From an uncultured Coprococcus sp. (GTDB lineage: Bacteria > Bacillota > Clostridia > Lachnospirales > Lachnospiraceae), in NCBI GenBank assembly GCA_934247115.1, contig CAKQIY010000003.1, positions 1 to 64,000 of the forward strand: a DNA stretch of 64,000 nucleotides, written 5' to 3'. Of this stretch, positions 42,739-51,985 are shown piece by piece. Made by a program: the position numbers and the translations under genes. Within the stretch, counting starts at the first letter, position 1. Each line of letters opens with the position of its first letter. A model generated the notes under the pieces. It had not been told where the DNA came from. It saw nothing but the letters and a program-made list of their open reading frames with translations, and made no database searches.

Positions 42739-43542
42739 ATGGAGATTCAGCTTTGGAAGGAGATATTGTCTCCATACGAGCAGGCGGTTGATGAGCTTCT
42801 TGTGAAGTTCAACCACATAATAATGCAGTATAAGAGTATGGGAAAATACTCACCTATAGAGAGCGTAACTGGAAGGGTAAAAACCGTATCCAGTATCATT
42901 GATAAACTTCAGAAAAAGAACATTCCCATGGACAGGATCGTTGAGGAGATGGATGACATAGCCGGTATCAGGATCATGTGCCAGTTCACTGAGGATATCA
43001 GTAAGGTGGTTGAGATAATAAGAGGCAGACAGGACATGAGGATCCGTGAGGAGAAGGATTATATAGCGCATGCCAAGGCCAGCGGTTATCAGAGCTACCA
43101 CGTTATACTGGATTATGATGTATATACAGTGGATGGTTGCACCACTATACAGGCGGAGATCCAGATAAGGACCATGGCGATGAACTTCTGGGCAACCATA
43201 GAACATTCATTGCAGTACAAGTACAGGAAGGGAATTCCTGATGATATAAGGGCGAAGCTCAGAAACGCTGCGGATGCCACAGTTGCACTTGACAGGGAGA
43301 TGTCTTATGTCCGCGGAGAGATCATGGATGCACAGAATTCATTCAATATCAAGGCGAATATAGTTTCGGAGATCATTGTAAATATCCAGAATCTGTACAA
43401 GGTGGGAAATCCAAGAGAGATCCAGAAGATTCAGGATGAGTTTTATTCTATATATAAGAAGGATGATATGGAGCTGCTTGAGAATTTTGCAAAGCAGCTT
43501 GACATAATAGCTGAGGGTTACAAGGCCCAGAGCATAAGATAA
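42739..43542 (+). CDS. Small alarmone synthetase (RelQ-like GTP pyrophosphokinase)
   Basis: A 267-residue synthetase-only (p)ppGpp enzyme with no HD hydrolase, TGS or ACT domain. Motifs are TGRVKTVSSIIDKLQKK (GTP/ATP contacts), DDIAGIRIMC (about 74-83), YIAHAKASGYQSYHVIL (about 109-125) and EIQIRTMAMNFWATIEH with the catalytic Glu (about 140). The C-terminal helices would tetramerise as in RelQ. Length is above the usual 210-230. GGAGG precedes the start. It would raise alarmone levels in response to transcriptional control, since no sensor domain is present. Confidence 0.92.
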   Translation: MEIQLWKEILSPYEQAVDELLVKFNHIIMQYKSMGKYSPIESVTGRVKTVSSIIDKLQKKNIPMDRIVEEMDDIAGIRIMCQFTEDISKVVEIIRGRQDMRIREEKDYIAHAKASGYQSYHVILDYDVYTVDGCTTIQAEIQIRTMAMNFWATIEHSLQYKYRKGIPDDIRAKLRNAADATVALDREMSYVRGEIMDAQNSFNIKANIVSEIIVNIQNLYKVGNPREIQKIQDEFYSIYKKDDMELLENFAKQLDIIAEGYKAQSIR

Positions 43543-43554
43543 AAGGAGTTTATT

Positions 43555-44940
43555 ATGGCCTTACCAAAAGCGTTTGACGAGAGAATCAGAACACAGCTTG
43601 GTGATGAATATGATGAATATATAAGGTGTTTTGACAGTGACATGTATCATGGTATCAGGGTGAACACATCCAAGATATCAGTGGAGGACTTTCTGAAGAT
43701 AAGTCCGTTTGAGCTGGAGCCTGTGCCATGGACTAAGAATGGTTTTTACTACGATCACAGGAAGTGTACGCCGTCCAAGCACCCGTACTATTATGCAGGA
43801 CTCTACTACATTCAGGAGCCAAGTGCCATGACCCCTGCAAGTGTTCTGGATATCGAGGATGGGGATGTGGTTCTTGATATATGTGCTGCGCCAGGTGGCA
43901 AATCCACTGAACTTGCTGCAAAGCTTAAAGGTACAGGAATACTTATATCCAATGATATAAGCAACTCGAGGGCCAAGGCACTCCTGAAGAATCTTGAGCT
44001 TTTTGGAATAGGCAACATGTGTGTGGTAAGTGAGCCGCCAAATAATCTGTCAAAGGTATTTGAGGGTACATTCGATAAGATACTTATAGATGCGCCGTGT
44101 TCCGGAGAGGGCATGTTCAGAAAATCTTCATCAATGATGACTGCATGGGAGAACAATGGAACTGAACTTTTTGCCGGACTGCAGAGAGGAATATTAAACG
44201 AAGCATGCAAGATGCTAAAGCCGGGAGGAAAGCTGCTTTATTCCACATGTACATTTTCTCCTGAGGAGGATGAGAGGTCAGTGGAGTATCTTCTGTCTAT
44301 AGACGACAGTATGCATCTTATAGATTTTCCTAAATATGAGAAATTTGATGATGGCAATCCGGCCTGGGGAGAGACCGGCAATCCAGAGCTTGCGAAATGC
44401 GCAAGACTGTGGCCTCATCACCTGAAGGGTGAAGGTCATTTTATTGCCCTGTTTGAAAAGAATCAGGATGATTCGTGCAGAGAAAGCTCAGCATATTCGT
44501 TCAAGCCGTACAGGCCGGATGAGGATTTCATCGCATTTATAAAGCATGTATCTGAGCATGCGGGTATAAAGACCGGCCGGATAGAGGAGAATAAGGGGAG
44601 ACTCTATTATATAGCAGAGGGAATGCCTGATGTAAAGGGACTTAGGCTTTTGAGGCATGGATTGTTTATCGGCGAGGTTAAGAAGAACAGATTTGAACCG
44701 AGTCAGTCGCTTGCCATGTATCTCAGATCAGATCAGTTTGATAATGTTGTGAGCCTTTCAGCGGATGACATAAGGGTCATAAAGTATTTAAAGGGAGAAA
44801 CCGTCGAGCTGGAGGACAATCAGAATATAGAGAATGGGTACGTGCTTGTCTGCGTGGATGGTTATCCGCTCGGATGGGCTAAGAACAACAGAGGAGTATT
44901 AAAAAACAAATATTTATCGGGATGGAGGATGATGTCATGA
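43555..44940 (+). CDS. RsmF-like 16S rRNA (cytosine-C5) methyltransferase
   Basis: A 461-residue SAM-dependent NOL1/NOP2/Sun enzyme. YYIQEPSAMTPASVLDI leads into the SAM site VLDICAAPGGKSTELAAKL (about 103-121). The two catalytic cysteines are in DAPCSGEGMFRK (about 182) and YSTCTFSPEEDE (about 230). The C-terminal extension, with a PUA-like domain, matches RsmF/YebU rather than RsmB, and it lacks the NusB domain of RsmB. AAGGAG lies upstream. The last codons overlap the SDR gene by four bases. Confidence 0.9.
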   Translation: MALPKAFDERIRTQLGDEYDEYIRCFDSDMYHGIRVNTSKISVEDFLKISPFELEPVPWTKNGFYYDHRKCTPSKHPYYYAGLYYIQEPSAMTPASVLDIEDGDVVLDICAAPGGKSTELAAKLKGTGILISNDISNSRAKALLKNLELFGIGNMCVVSEPPNNLSKVFEGTFDKILIDAPCSGEGMFRKSSSMMTAWENNGTELFAGLQRGILNEACKMLKPGGKLLYSTCTFSPEEDERSVEYLLSIDDSMHLIDFPKYEKFDDGNPAWGETGNPELAKCARLWPHHLKGEGHFIALFEKNQDDSCRESSAYSFKPYRPDEDFIAFIKHVSEHAGIKTGRIEENKGRLYYIAEGMPDVKGLRLLRHGLFIGEVKKNRFEPSQSLAMYLRSDQFDNVVSLSADDIRVIKYLKGETVELEDNQNIENGYVLVCVDGYPLGWAKNNRGVLKNKYLSGWRMMS

Positions 44941-45704
44941 GAAAGGTAGCGATAATCACAGGAGCATCTTCAGGGATTGGAAGAGAATTTGCACTTCAGA
45001 TAGCACAGCGATATAGGACGATCGACGAGATATGGCTTATAGCAAGGAGAAAAGACAGGCTTGCTGAGGTTAAGACCGAGATAAACGCAGTAAGTGGAAA
45101 GCTTGTAAGGATACTTGCACTTGACCTAACCGATGAGACTGATATCAAGTTCTACAGAAATCTTCTTGAGAGACAGGCTCCATCAATAAGAGTACTTGTA
45201 AATGCAGCTGGATACGGAATAGCAGGTCATTTTGAGAATATGACAGTGGACGACGTGACTGGAATGTTGAATCTCAACTGCAGGGCGTTGGCTGCCATAA
45301 CACATATATCCCTGCCATATATGTCAGGGCCTTCAAATATAATCAATCTTGCTTCATCTGCAGCTTTTCTGCCTCAGCCATCATTTGCTATATATGCGGC
45401 ATCCAAATCAATGGTGCTGAGCTTTTCAAGAGCGCTTAACAGAGAGCTTGAGGGAAAGGGGATAACTGTTACGGCTGTCTGCCCGGGACCGGTCAAGACA
45501 GAGTTCTTCGATGTTGCGCAGAAGTACACAAAGTCCAAGCCGTATAAGATGATTCTAAGAGCAGATCCTGTGAAGGTTGTAAAAAAGGCACTGTTTGACG
45601 CGTATTATATGAGCGACATATCGGTGTATTCGCCGCTTATGAAGGCGTTCAGACTTGTGAGCAAGTATCTGCCACACAGCCTGTTGATCAGATTCATGAA
45701 GTAA
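44937..45704 (+). CDS. Short-chain dehydrogenase/reductase
   Basis: A 255-residue SDR. The cofactor motif is TGASSGIGREFA (about 8-19). NAAGYGIAGHF follows, and the catalytic Ser-Tyr-Lys set is seen in NLASSAAFLPQPSFAIYAASKSM shown in part as FAIYAASKSM (Tyr about 155, Lys about 159). CPGPVKTEFF is present. This subgroup resembles YqjQ/DltE-like SDRs; substrate unknown. Start at ATG 44937, with GGAGG eight bases upstream and a four-base overlap with the methyltransferase stop, implies translational coupling. Confidence 0.88.
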   Translation: MRKVAIITGASSGIGREFALQIAQRYRTIDEIWLIARRKDRLAEVKTEINAVSGKLVRILALDLTDETDIKFYRNLLERQAPSIRVLVNAAGYGIAGHFENMTVDDVTGMLNLNCRALAAITHISLPYMSGPSNIINLASSAAFLPQPSFAIYAASKSMVLSFSRALNRELEGKGITVTAVCPGPVKTEFFDVAQKYTKSKPYKMILRADPVKVVKKALFDAYYMSDISVYSPLMKAFRLVSKYLPHSLLIRFMK

Positions 45705-45762
45705 TTGCATAAAACGCGTGGAGAATGTCTGCGCAGACTGACCAGAGATTATGGAGGATGAT

Positions 45763-46332
45763 ATGGAAAAAGGACAACATGGATACATGAACAGACATAA
45801 GAGAAATGTTCTTATAAGTATCATTGTACTTGGATTGTTTGTTATTGCAGGAGTTTTTTTTACGGTAGTTATGTTTGACACTAGAAAATCAGTATTTATT
45901 GTCATACCGATACTCGTTGCTCTGCCGCTTGCAAAACAGCTTGTGGCGTACATAATGTGTGCAGGCTTTAAAGAACTCACTGATGAGGAATATTCAAAGC
46001 TTAAGACGCTGAAATACTTTGGGGAACCGTCGCTTGTATATGATGTATCCATAAGCAGATATGAGGGAATAGTATATTTCCCTGCTGCAGTCATAAGGGA
46101 TGGCAGAATGTTGTTCTATTACAATGGCGGATATGGCAAAAAAATACCGGATGATGCTGCACTTAAGAAGATCATCACAGAGGCTTTTGCAGATCAGAAG
46201 AAGTATGTTGTGATCATAGCCACAGACATTGATGGTTTTGTGACAAAGGCCGAGAAGATCAAGGCTCCTTCAGATGAGTTTGCATGTGCCGATGAGAAGA
46301 TCAGAAACAGATTATATGAGCTGGGAATATAG
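45763..46332 (+). CDS. Two-helix membrane protein, function unknown
   Basis: About 189 residues. A His/Arg-rich N terminus is followed by two adjacent transmembrane helices (about 17-40 and 46-68), then a soluble cytoplasmic domain of about 120 residues containing KTLKYFGEPSLVYDVSISR and KKYVVIIATDIDGF. I recognise no named family. The start at 45763 is favoured by GGAGG five bases upstream. An in-frame ATG at 45751 overlaps that site. It is six bases from the pseudouridine synthase gene and likely cotranscribed. Confidence 0.7.
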   Translation: MEKGQHGYMNRHKRNVLISIIVLGLFVIAGVFFTVVMFDTRKSVFIVIPILVALPLAKQLVAYIMCAGFKELTDEEYSKLKTLKYFGEPSLVYDVSISRYEGIVYFPAAVIRDGRMLFYYNGGYGKKIPDDAALKKIITEAFADQKKYVVIIATDIDGFVTKAEKIKAPSDEFACADEKIRNRLYELGI

Positions 46333-46338
46333 ACAAAA

Positions 46339-47343
46339 ATGAGAGAGATCGTTATTACAAAGAACGAAGCCGGTCAGAGACTCAACAAGCTGATCATGAA
46401 GTACCTTAACAAGGCTCCTTCAAGCTTCGTCTATAGGATGATAAGAAAGAAAAACATAAAACTTAATAATGGCAAGGCAGTTGGAAATGAGATAGTGTAT
46501 ATCGGAGATGTGATACAGCTCTATCTGTCGGATGAGACAATAGACTCATTCAGGGATGACAGTGTGAGAGCATGTTCTTCCAAAGGAGAAAACAGGTTCA
46601 AGCCGGAGATAATATATCATGATCACAACATACTGATAGTCAATAAGCCGGCAGGAGTATTGTCACAGAAGGCAGCGAAGGATGATTACTCTGTCAATGA
46701 GAGCGTCATTGATTATCTGTTGGATAATGGGTATATAACGGAGAAACAGCTCAGAACCTTCAAGCCTTCTATATGTAACAGGCTGGACAGGAATACCTCC
46801 GGCCTTGTTCTGTGTGGAGTGTCACTTATGGGAAGCCAGGAGCTGTCGAGGATCATAAGGGAGAGACGCATAGACAAGTATTACAACACTATAGTCAAGG
46901 GAAATATAACAGAGACGCAGGATATAACGGCATATCTTGTGAAGGATGAGAAGAGGAACACTGTGACGATATGTGACACCGTGGAGGAGATGCACCGGAC
47001 TGCTGGTGACTCAGGATATGACAAGATCCATACCATATTTCAGCCGGTCAGAACAAACGGCAGATATACCGAGCTTAAGGTCAAACTTATAACAGGTAAG
47101 ACGCACCAGATAAGGGCTCAGCTTCAGCATATGGGATATCCGGTGATCGGTGACCAGAAGTATGGTGACAGGGAGACAAACATACATTTCAGACAGACAT
47201 ACAAGCTCAGAAACCAGCTTCTGCACTGTGGCGAGGTGGAGTTTACCAATGTTGTTGGTGGACTGGATTATCTGACAGGCAAGAGCTTTTCGGCTTTCAA
47301 ACCTGATATATATAAACGAATAGAAAAGGATTTATTTGGATAG
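46339..47343 (+). CDS. RluC/RluD-family pseudouridine synthase
   Basis: A 334-residue enzyme. An S4 RNA-binding domain (about 1-65) is followed by the catalytic domain with ICNRLDRNTSGLVLCG, in which the Asp of RLD is the nucleophile (about 152), and LITGKTHQIRAQLQHMGYPV (about 251). YGD with INH-type residues close the core. It is in the RluA superfamily, and the exact 23S rRNA target cannot be called. Its stop codon touches the recU start. Confidence 0.9.
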   Translation: MREIVITKNEAGQRLNKLIMKYLNKAPSSFVYRMIRKKNIKLNNGKAVGNEIVYIGDVIQLYLSDETIDSFRDDSVRACSSKGENRFKPEIIYHDHNILIVNKPAGVLSQKAAKDDYSVNESVIDYLLDNGYITEKQLRTFKPSICNRLDRNTSGLVLCGVSLMGSQELSRIIRERRIDKYYNTIVKGNITETQDITAYLVKDEKRNTVTICDTVEEMHRTAGDSGYDKIHTIFQPVRTNGRYTELKVKLITGKTHQIRAQLQHMGYPVIGDQKYGDRETNIHFRQTYKLRNQLLHCGEVEFTNVVGGLDYLTGKSFSAFKPDIYKRIEKDLFG

Positions 47344-47877
47344 ATGGCTACATGGAATTCGCGCGGGCTTCGTGGCTCTACACTGGAGGATATGATAAAT
47401 CACACAAATGAATATTACAGACAGAAGAATCTTGCCCTGGTCCAGAAGATCCCGACACCTATAACACCGATAAAGATAGATAAGGACAGCAGCCAGATCA
47501 CTCTGGCGTATTTTGAGAAGGATTCAACCGTAGACTATATAGGCGTTGTACAGGGCGTGCCTGTCTGTTTCGATGCTAAGGAATGTGCCACTGATACATT
47601 TACAATGCGAAATATACATGAGCATCAGATGAGGTTTATGGAGGATTTCGAGCGACAGAATGGAATAAGTTTTCTCATAATCATGTTCTCGGGTCGGAAT
47701 GAACTGTATTATATGAGGTTTGAGGAACTTAAGCGATATCAGGGCAGGGTAGACAATGGACACCCGAATAACTTCAAATATGCTGAGCTTGATCCCGGTT
47801 TTTTCATAAGAGCCAAGGGCGGAGCGCTTGTGCATTATCTGGAGCCCCTTAGCAAGGATCTTGCCGATAGAGGTTGA
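47344..47877 (+). CDS. recU: Holliday junction resolvase RecU
   Basis: A 177-residue resolvase, the Firmicute counterpart of RuvC. MATWNSRGLRGSTLEDMIN is the conserved N terminus. The metal site includes STVDYIGV and CFDAKE (about 60-80) with the restriction-fold Asp, Asp, Glu and Lys residues. GRNELYYM and LDPGFFIRAKGGALVHYLE complete the fold. It is a little shorter than Bacillus RecU (206). Together with ruvAB at 21 kb it completes junction processing. Its stop region contains the -35 box of the his promoter. Confidence 0.93.
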   Translation: MATWNSRGLRGSTLEDMINHTNEYYRQKNLALVQKIPTPITPIKIDKDSSQITLAYFEKDSTVDYIGVVQGVPVCFDAKECATDTFTMRNIHEHQMRFMEDFERQNGISFLIIMFSGRNELYYMRFEELKRYQGRVDNGHPNNFKYAELDPGFFIRAKGGALVHYLEPLSKDLADRG

Positions 47878-47902
47878 CAAATACAAATACCTCTAATATA
47901 AT
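47874..47902 (+). promoter_or_regulatory. his operon promoter
   Basis: A perfect consensus promoter, TTGACA, 17 bases, TATAAT, whose -35 box overlaps the last codons of recU. The leader to hisZ is about 100 bases and contains TATCAC-TTTAAT-GTGATA (47935-47952), a possible operator or hairpin. No T-box motif was found. Confidence 0.85.
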
Positions 47903-48010
47903 GTGCACGTTGACATGCTACCAAAGTAATAAGATATCACTTTAATGTGATAAAGCGATGTGGCAGACTTTACAGAGCATGCAGAGTTTAATTGACAAGG
48001 AGATATAATT

Positions 48011-49261
48011 ATGCAGGACAAACTGTTACAGACCCCGGATGGAGTGAGGGACACCTACGATGTAGAATGTAAGAAAAAGAGAAAGATTATGCATGAACTC
48101 CATCATATTCTGGAGTTATACAGCTATCACGATATAGAGACACCTACATTTGAGTTTTTTGATATTTTTAACAGAGACAAGGGCTCAGCGCCTTCAAATG
48201 AGATGTACAAGTTCTTTGACAGAGATAACAATACTCTGGTGCTAAGACCTGATATAACACCTTCAATTGCAAGATGTGTTGCAAAGTATTATGCAGATGA
48301 AGCACTTCCAGTCAGACTCTGCTATACGGGTAACACATATACAAATACACTTAAGCTTCAGGGTAAGCTCAAGGAAGTTACACAGATTGGTGCCGAGCTT
48401 GTAAATGACGATTCGTCTGCTGCTGATGCTGAGATCATTGCGACAGTGATTGATTGCTTCAATGAGATAGGAATCAGTGACTTCCAGATTGAGATAGGCC
48501 AGATAGACTACTTCAAGGGTCTTGTGGCTGAGTCGGGAATCAGCGAGGATGAGGAGAATCAGATAAAGGAATATATCCATATCAAGAACTTTTTCGGACT
48601 TGAGGAGTATGTGGATGCGCTTGATATAAGTGAATCTCTTAAGAAGGCATTTGTAGCATTTGACTCTCTGTTCGGCGGTATATCCATGCTTGACAAGGCA
48701 GAGGGATATGTGTCAAACGAGATATCACTTGAAGCTGTGAAGAGACTCAGAAGAGTATATGCAGCTCTTGAGTGCTACGGATATCAGGATCATATAAGCT
48801 TTGATCTGGGCATGCTTGATGGATACAATTACTATACAGGAATCATATTCCGCGGATATACTTACGGAACAGGTGACGCAGTTGTGAAGGGTGGCCGATA
48901 CAATAATCTTCTCAAACAGTTTGGAAAGGATGCACCTTCCATCGGTTTTGCATTTACTGTTGAAGAGCTTATAATGGCCATGAACAGACAGAATATAGAC
49001 ATAGATGTGGATTATAGCAATACGATCATCCTCTATGATATAGAGAATCAGGGCAAGGCAATCAAGGCCGGGATGAAGCTCAGAAGTGAGGGACGAAAGA
49101 TAGAACTCATAAGAAAGTCACAGAAGAAATCTGTTGACGACTATATCGAGTATGCGGGAAGAGAGCATTTCTCAGGCCTTATATATTTTGAGCAGTCAGG
49201 TGACGCTGTGGCATATGATCTGATAAGCAGATCTCAGTCCAAGTGGGACGGCAATTTATAG
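48011..49261 (+). CDS. hisZ: ATP phosphoribosyltransferase regulatory subunit HisZ
   Basis: A 416-residue HisRS-like protein that pairs with short-form HisG. Motif 2-like VLRPDITPSIARCVAKYY (about 77-94) and motif-like FDLGMLDGYNYYTGIIFRGY (about 264) are present, but there is no tRNA-binding function expected. It opens LLQTPDGVRDTYDVE, as in class II HisZ. The adjacent hisG is the short form that needs HisZ. AGGAG precedes the start. Confidence 0.92.
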   Translation: MQDKLLQTPDGVRDTYDVECKKKRKIMHELHHILELYSYHDIETPTFEFFDIFNRDKGSAPSNEMYKFFDRDNNTLVLRPDITPSIARCVAKYYADEALPVRLCYTGNTYTNTLKLQGKLKEVTQIGAELVNDDSSAADAEIIATVIDCFNEIGISDFQIEIGQIDYFKGLVAESGISEDEENQIKEYIHIKNFFGLEEYVDALDISESLKKAFVAFDSLFGGISMLDKAEGYVSNEISLEAVKRLRRVYAALECYGYQDHISFDLGMLDGYNYYTGIIFRGYTYGTGDAVVKGGRYNNLLKQFGKDAPSIGFAFTVEELIMAMNRQNIDIDVDYSNTIILYDIENQGKAIKAGMKLRSEGRKIELIRKSQKKSVDDYIEYAGREHFSGLIYFEQSGDAVAYDLISRSQSKWDGNL

Positions 49262-49316
49262 ATGGTTTGATGGCCAGGAATGAATTAGTTTGAATTAGAT
49301 GAAAGGTTATGGAGAG

Positions 49317-49967
49317 ATGAGATATTTAACATTTGCCCTGGCTAAAGGGCGACTTGCAAAAAAGACACTTGCACTGCTTGAGCAGATAGGTATAACATGT
49401 GAAGAGATGAAGGATCCTGACACAAGAAAGCTCATATTCGTGAATGAGGAGCTTAAGATGAAGTTCTTTCTTTCCAAGGCTACAGATGTTCCTACGTATG
49501 TGGAGTATGGCGCGGCCGATATAGGTGTTGTTGGTAAAGATACAATACTTGAGGAGGAAAGGAACCTGTATGAGGTCATGGATCTCGGTTTCGGAAAGTG
49601 CCGCATGTGTGTATGCGGACCGGCATCCGCCAGAGAGCTTCTCAAGAAGAATGAGATTATAAGAGTTGCAAGTAAGTACCCTGTTATTGCAAAGGATTAC
49701 TTCAACAACCGCAAGCACCAGACAGTTGAGATAATCAAGCTCAATGGCTCAGTGGAGCTCGCTCCAATAGTTGGACTTTCAGAGGTGATCGTGGATATAG
49801 TTGAGACGGGAAGTACACTCAGAGAGAATGGTCTTGAGGTGCTTGAGGAGGTATGTCCGCTCTCAGCACGTATGGTTGTGAACCAGGTGAGCCTCAAGAT
49901 GGAGAATGAAAGGATACACAAGCTTCTTGAGGATCTGAACAGACTCATAAAGGAAGAGAATAAGTAG
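49317..49967 (+). CDS. hisG: ATP phosphoribosyltransferase, short form
   Basis: A 216-residue catalytic subunit for the first step of histidine synthesis (ATP + PRPP). Family blocks are FALAKGRLAKKTLALLEQIG (N terminus), DVPTYVEYGAADIGVVGKD and the PRPP loop VDIVETGSTLRENGL (about 160-174). It lacks the C-terminal regulatory ACT-like domain of long HisG, so feedback control goes through HisZ. I start at 49317, with AAAGG ten bases upstream; the in-frame ATG at 49299 has no ribosome site. Confidence 0.94.
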   Translation: MRYLTFALAKGRLAKKTLALLEQIGITCEEMKDPDTRKLIFVNEELKMKFFLSKATDVPTYVEYGAADIGVVGKDTILEEERNLYEVMDLGFGKCRMCVCGPASARELLKKNEIIRVASKYPVIAKDYFNNRKHQTVEIIKLNGSVELAPIVGLSEVIVDIVETGSTLRENGLEVLEEVCPLSARMVVNQVSLKMENERIHKLLEDLNRLIKEENK

Positions 49968-50035
49968 CATATATAAGGATATGTCAGTATACATAAGATA
50001 TCACAAATTGATAATTACACGGAGGCATGACAGAG

Positions 50036-51328
50036 ATGAGAATCGTAAAGCTTAACGCAGAGACAAAGAAGGATCTTCTGAAGAATCTTCTGAAGAGAAG
50101 TCCAAGTAATTTCGGCAATTATGCAGAGACTGTACAGGGAATAGTTGACGATGTGAGGGATAACGGTGATGCCGCACTCTTCTCATACACAAAGAAGTTC
50201 GACAAGGCAGACATAACAGCAGACAACGTGAAGGTTACACAGGAGGAGATAGACTACGCATATACACAGGTCAGCACTGAACTCCTTGACGTTATAAGAA
50301 AGGCCAAGAAGAACATTTGGGAGTACCATGAGAAGCAGAAGCAGTATAGCTGGTTTGACTCCAAGCCAAATGGAACACTTCTCGGACAGAAGGTTACAGC
50401 ACTTGCATCTGTAGGTGTGTATGTTCCTGGCGGAAAGGCTGTTTATCCTTCATCAGTTCTGATGAACGTTATGCCGGCAAAGGTTGCAGGCGTTGAGAAG
50501 ATAGTCATGACAACTCCATGTAATGCTGAGGGTGAAGTGTATGCCACAACACTTGTTGCAGCAAAGGAAGCAGGAGTTGACGAGATATATAAGGCAGGCG
50601 GTGCACAGGCCATAGCTGCTCTTGCATATGGAACGGAGTCAGTACCTAAGGTCGACAAGATAGTTGGCCCTGGCAATATATTTGTAGCCCTTGCAAAGCG
50701 TGCCGTATACGGACATGTCAGCATAGATTCAATAGCAGGCCCATCAGAGGTAATGGTTCTTGCCGATGAGACGGCCAACCCAAGATATGTGGCTGCGGAT
50801 CTGCTGTCACAGGCAGAGCATGACGAGATGGCCTCAGCCATACTTGTAACCACATCTGAAGAGCTTGCTGAGAATGTGTCCGTTCAGGTGGACAAGTTCA
50901 TTGACGAACTGTCAAGAAAAGAGATAATGAGAAAATCTATAGACAATTACGGATATATTCTTCTAGCTGACAACATGAGCGACGCCATAGATGCAGTCAA
51001 TGACATTGCATCAGAGCATCTTGAGATCGTCACAGCCAATCCGTTTGACGTGATGACAAGAGTGAAGAATGCGGGAGCTATATTTATCGGAGAATACTCA
51101 TCAGAGCCTCTTGGAGATTACTTTGCAGGTCCTAACCATGTACTTCCAACAAATGGTACAGCAAAGTTCTTCTCACCGCTTTCAGTAGACGATTTCATCA
51201 AGAAATCCAGCATAATCTACTACTCAAGAGAGGCACTTGAGGCAGTTCACACTGACATTGAGACATTTGCCAAGGCTGAGCAGCTCACAGCACATGCCAA
51301 TTCAATAGCAGTAAGATTTGAAAAATAA
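50036..51328 (+). CDS. hisD: Histidinol dehydrogenase
   Basis: A 430-residue Zn enzyme that oxidises histidinol to histidine in two NAD-linked steps. Conserved blocks are VGVYVPGGKAVYPSSVLMN (about 122-140), GGAQAIAALAYGT, KIVGPGNIFVALAKR (about 206), IDSIAGPSEVMVLAD (about 230) and SEHLEIVTANP with the catalytic His. ATG 50036 is chosen because GGAGG lies ten bases upstream; the in-frame ATG at 50027 is only one base from that site. Confidence 0.96.
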   Translation: MRIVKLNAETKKDLLKNLLKRSPSNFGNYAETVQGIVDDVRDNGDAALFSYTKKFDKADITADNVKVTQEEIDYAYTQVSTELLDVIRKAKKNIWEYHEKQKQYSWFDSKPNGTLLGQKVTALASVGVYVPGGKAVYPSSVLMNVMPAKVAGVEKIVMTTPCNAEGEVYATTLVAAKEAGVDEIYKAGGAQAIAALAYGTESVPKVDKIVGPGNIFVALAKRAVYGHVSIDSIAGPSEVMVLADETANPRYVAADLLSQAEHDEMASAILVTTSEELAENVSVQVDKFIDELSRKEIMRKSIDNYGYILLADNMSDAIDAVNDIASEHLEIVTANPFDVMTRVKNAGAIFIGEYSSEPLGDYFAGPNHVLPTNGTAKFFSPLSVDDFIKKSSIIYYSREALEAVHTDIETFAKAEQLTAHANSIAVRFEK

Positions 51329-51365
51329 GACATAATGATATAGAATATGGGAAGGAGACAGGAAT

Positions 51366-51968
51366 ATGGCAGAGAAAGCAGCTAGAATCGCCAAATGCAC
51401 AAGAACGACAAATGAGACAGACATAACCCTCGAGTTTAATATAGATGGAAAGGGACAGTCAAAAATCGACACAGGAATTGGCTTTTTTGACCATATGCTC
51501 ACAAGCTTTGCAAAGCATGGTTTCTTTGATCTGAATGTTACAGTCAAGGGTGATCTGTATGTGGATTGTCATCACACCATTGAGGATGTGGGAATTGTGC
51601 TAGGCAAGGCCATAAAGGAGGCACTTGGAGACAAGAAGGCCATCAAGAGGTTTGGAAATTTCTTCCTGCCTATGGACGAGACTCTTGTGATGTGTGCCAT
51701 AGATCTGTCGGGAAGACCATATCTTGTCTATGATCTGAATCTCCGTACGGAGAGGGTAGGTTACTTTGACACACAGATGGTCAAGGAGTTTTTCTATGCG
51801 GTTTCATATGCTGCAGAGATGAATCTCAATATAAAGCAGTTCTCGGGAGAGAACGATCACCACATCATAGAGGCTGCGTTCAAAGCATTTGCGAAGGCTC
51901 TTGATGAGGCAACAACTTATGATAGAAGATTGAATGGAAAGGTGCTTTCTACCAAGGGCACACTTTAA
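51366..51968 (+). CDS. hisB: Imidazoleglycerol-phosphate dehydratase
   Basis: A 200-residue monofunctional HisB without the HAD histidinol-phosphatase domain. The Mn-binding motifs are [16 protein letters not shown] (about 38-53), [11 protein letters not shown] (about 68), GRPYLVYDL, and [18 protein letters not shown] (about 158). It dehydrates IGP to imidazole acetol phosphate. Length is normal and all metal-binding histidines are visible. Confidence 0.96.
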   Translation: MAEKAARIAKCTRTTNETDITLEFNIDGKGQSKIDTGIGFFDHMLTSFAKHGFFDLNVTVKGDLYVDCHHTIEDVGIVLGKAIKEALGDKKAIKRFGNFFLPMDETLVMCAIDLSGRPYLVYDLNLRTERVGYFDTQMVKEFFYAVSYAAEMNLNIKQFSGENDHHIIEAAFKAFAKALDEATTYDRRLNGKVLSTKGTL

Positions 51969-51985
51969 GGAGGTGCTGGTTCACT

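Noticed and set aside
47903..48010. T-box riboswitch in the his leader
   Set aside because: No AGGGTGGNACCGCG-type T-box sequence and no terminator/antiterminator pair was found.
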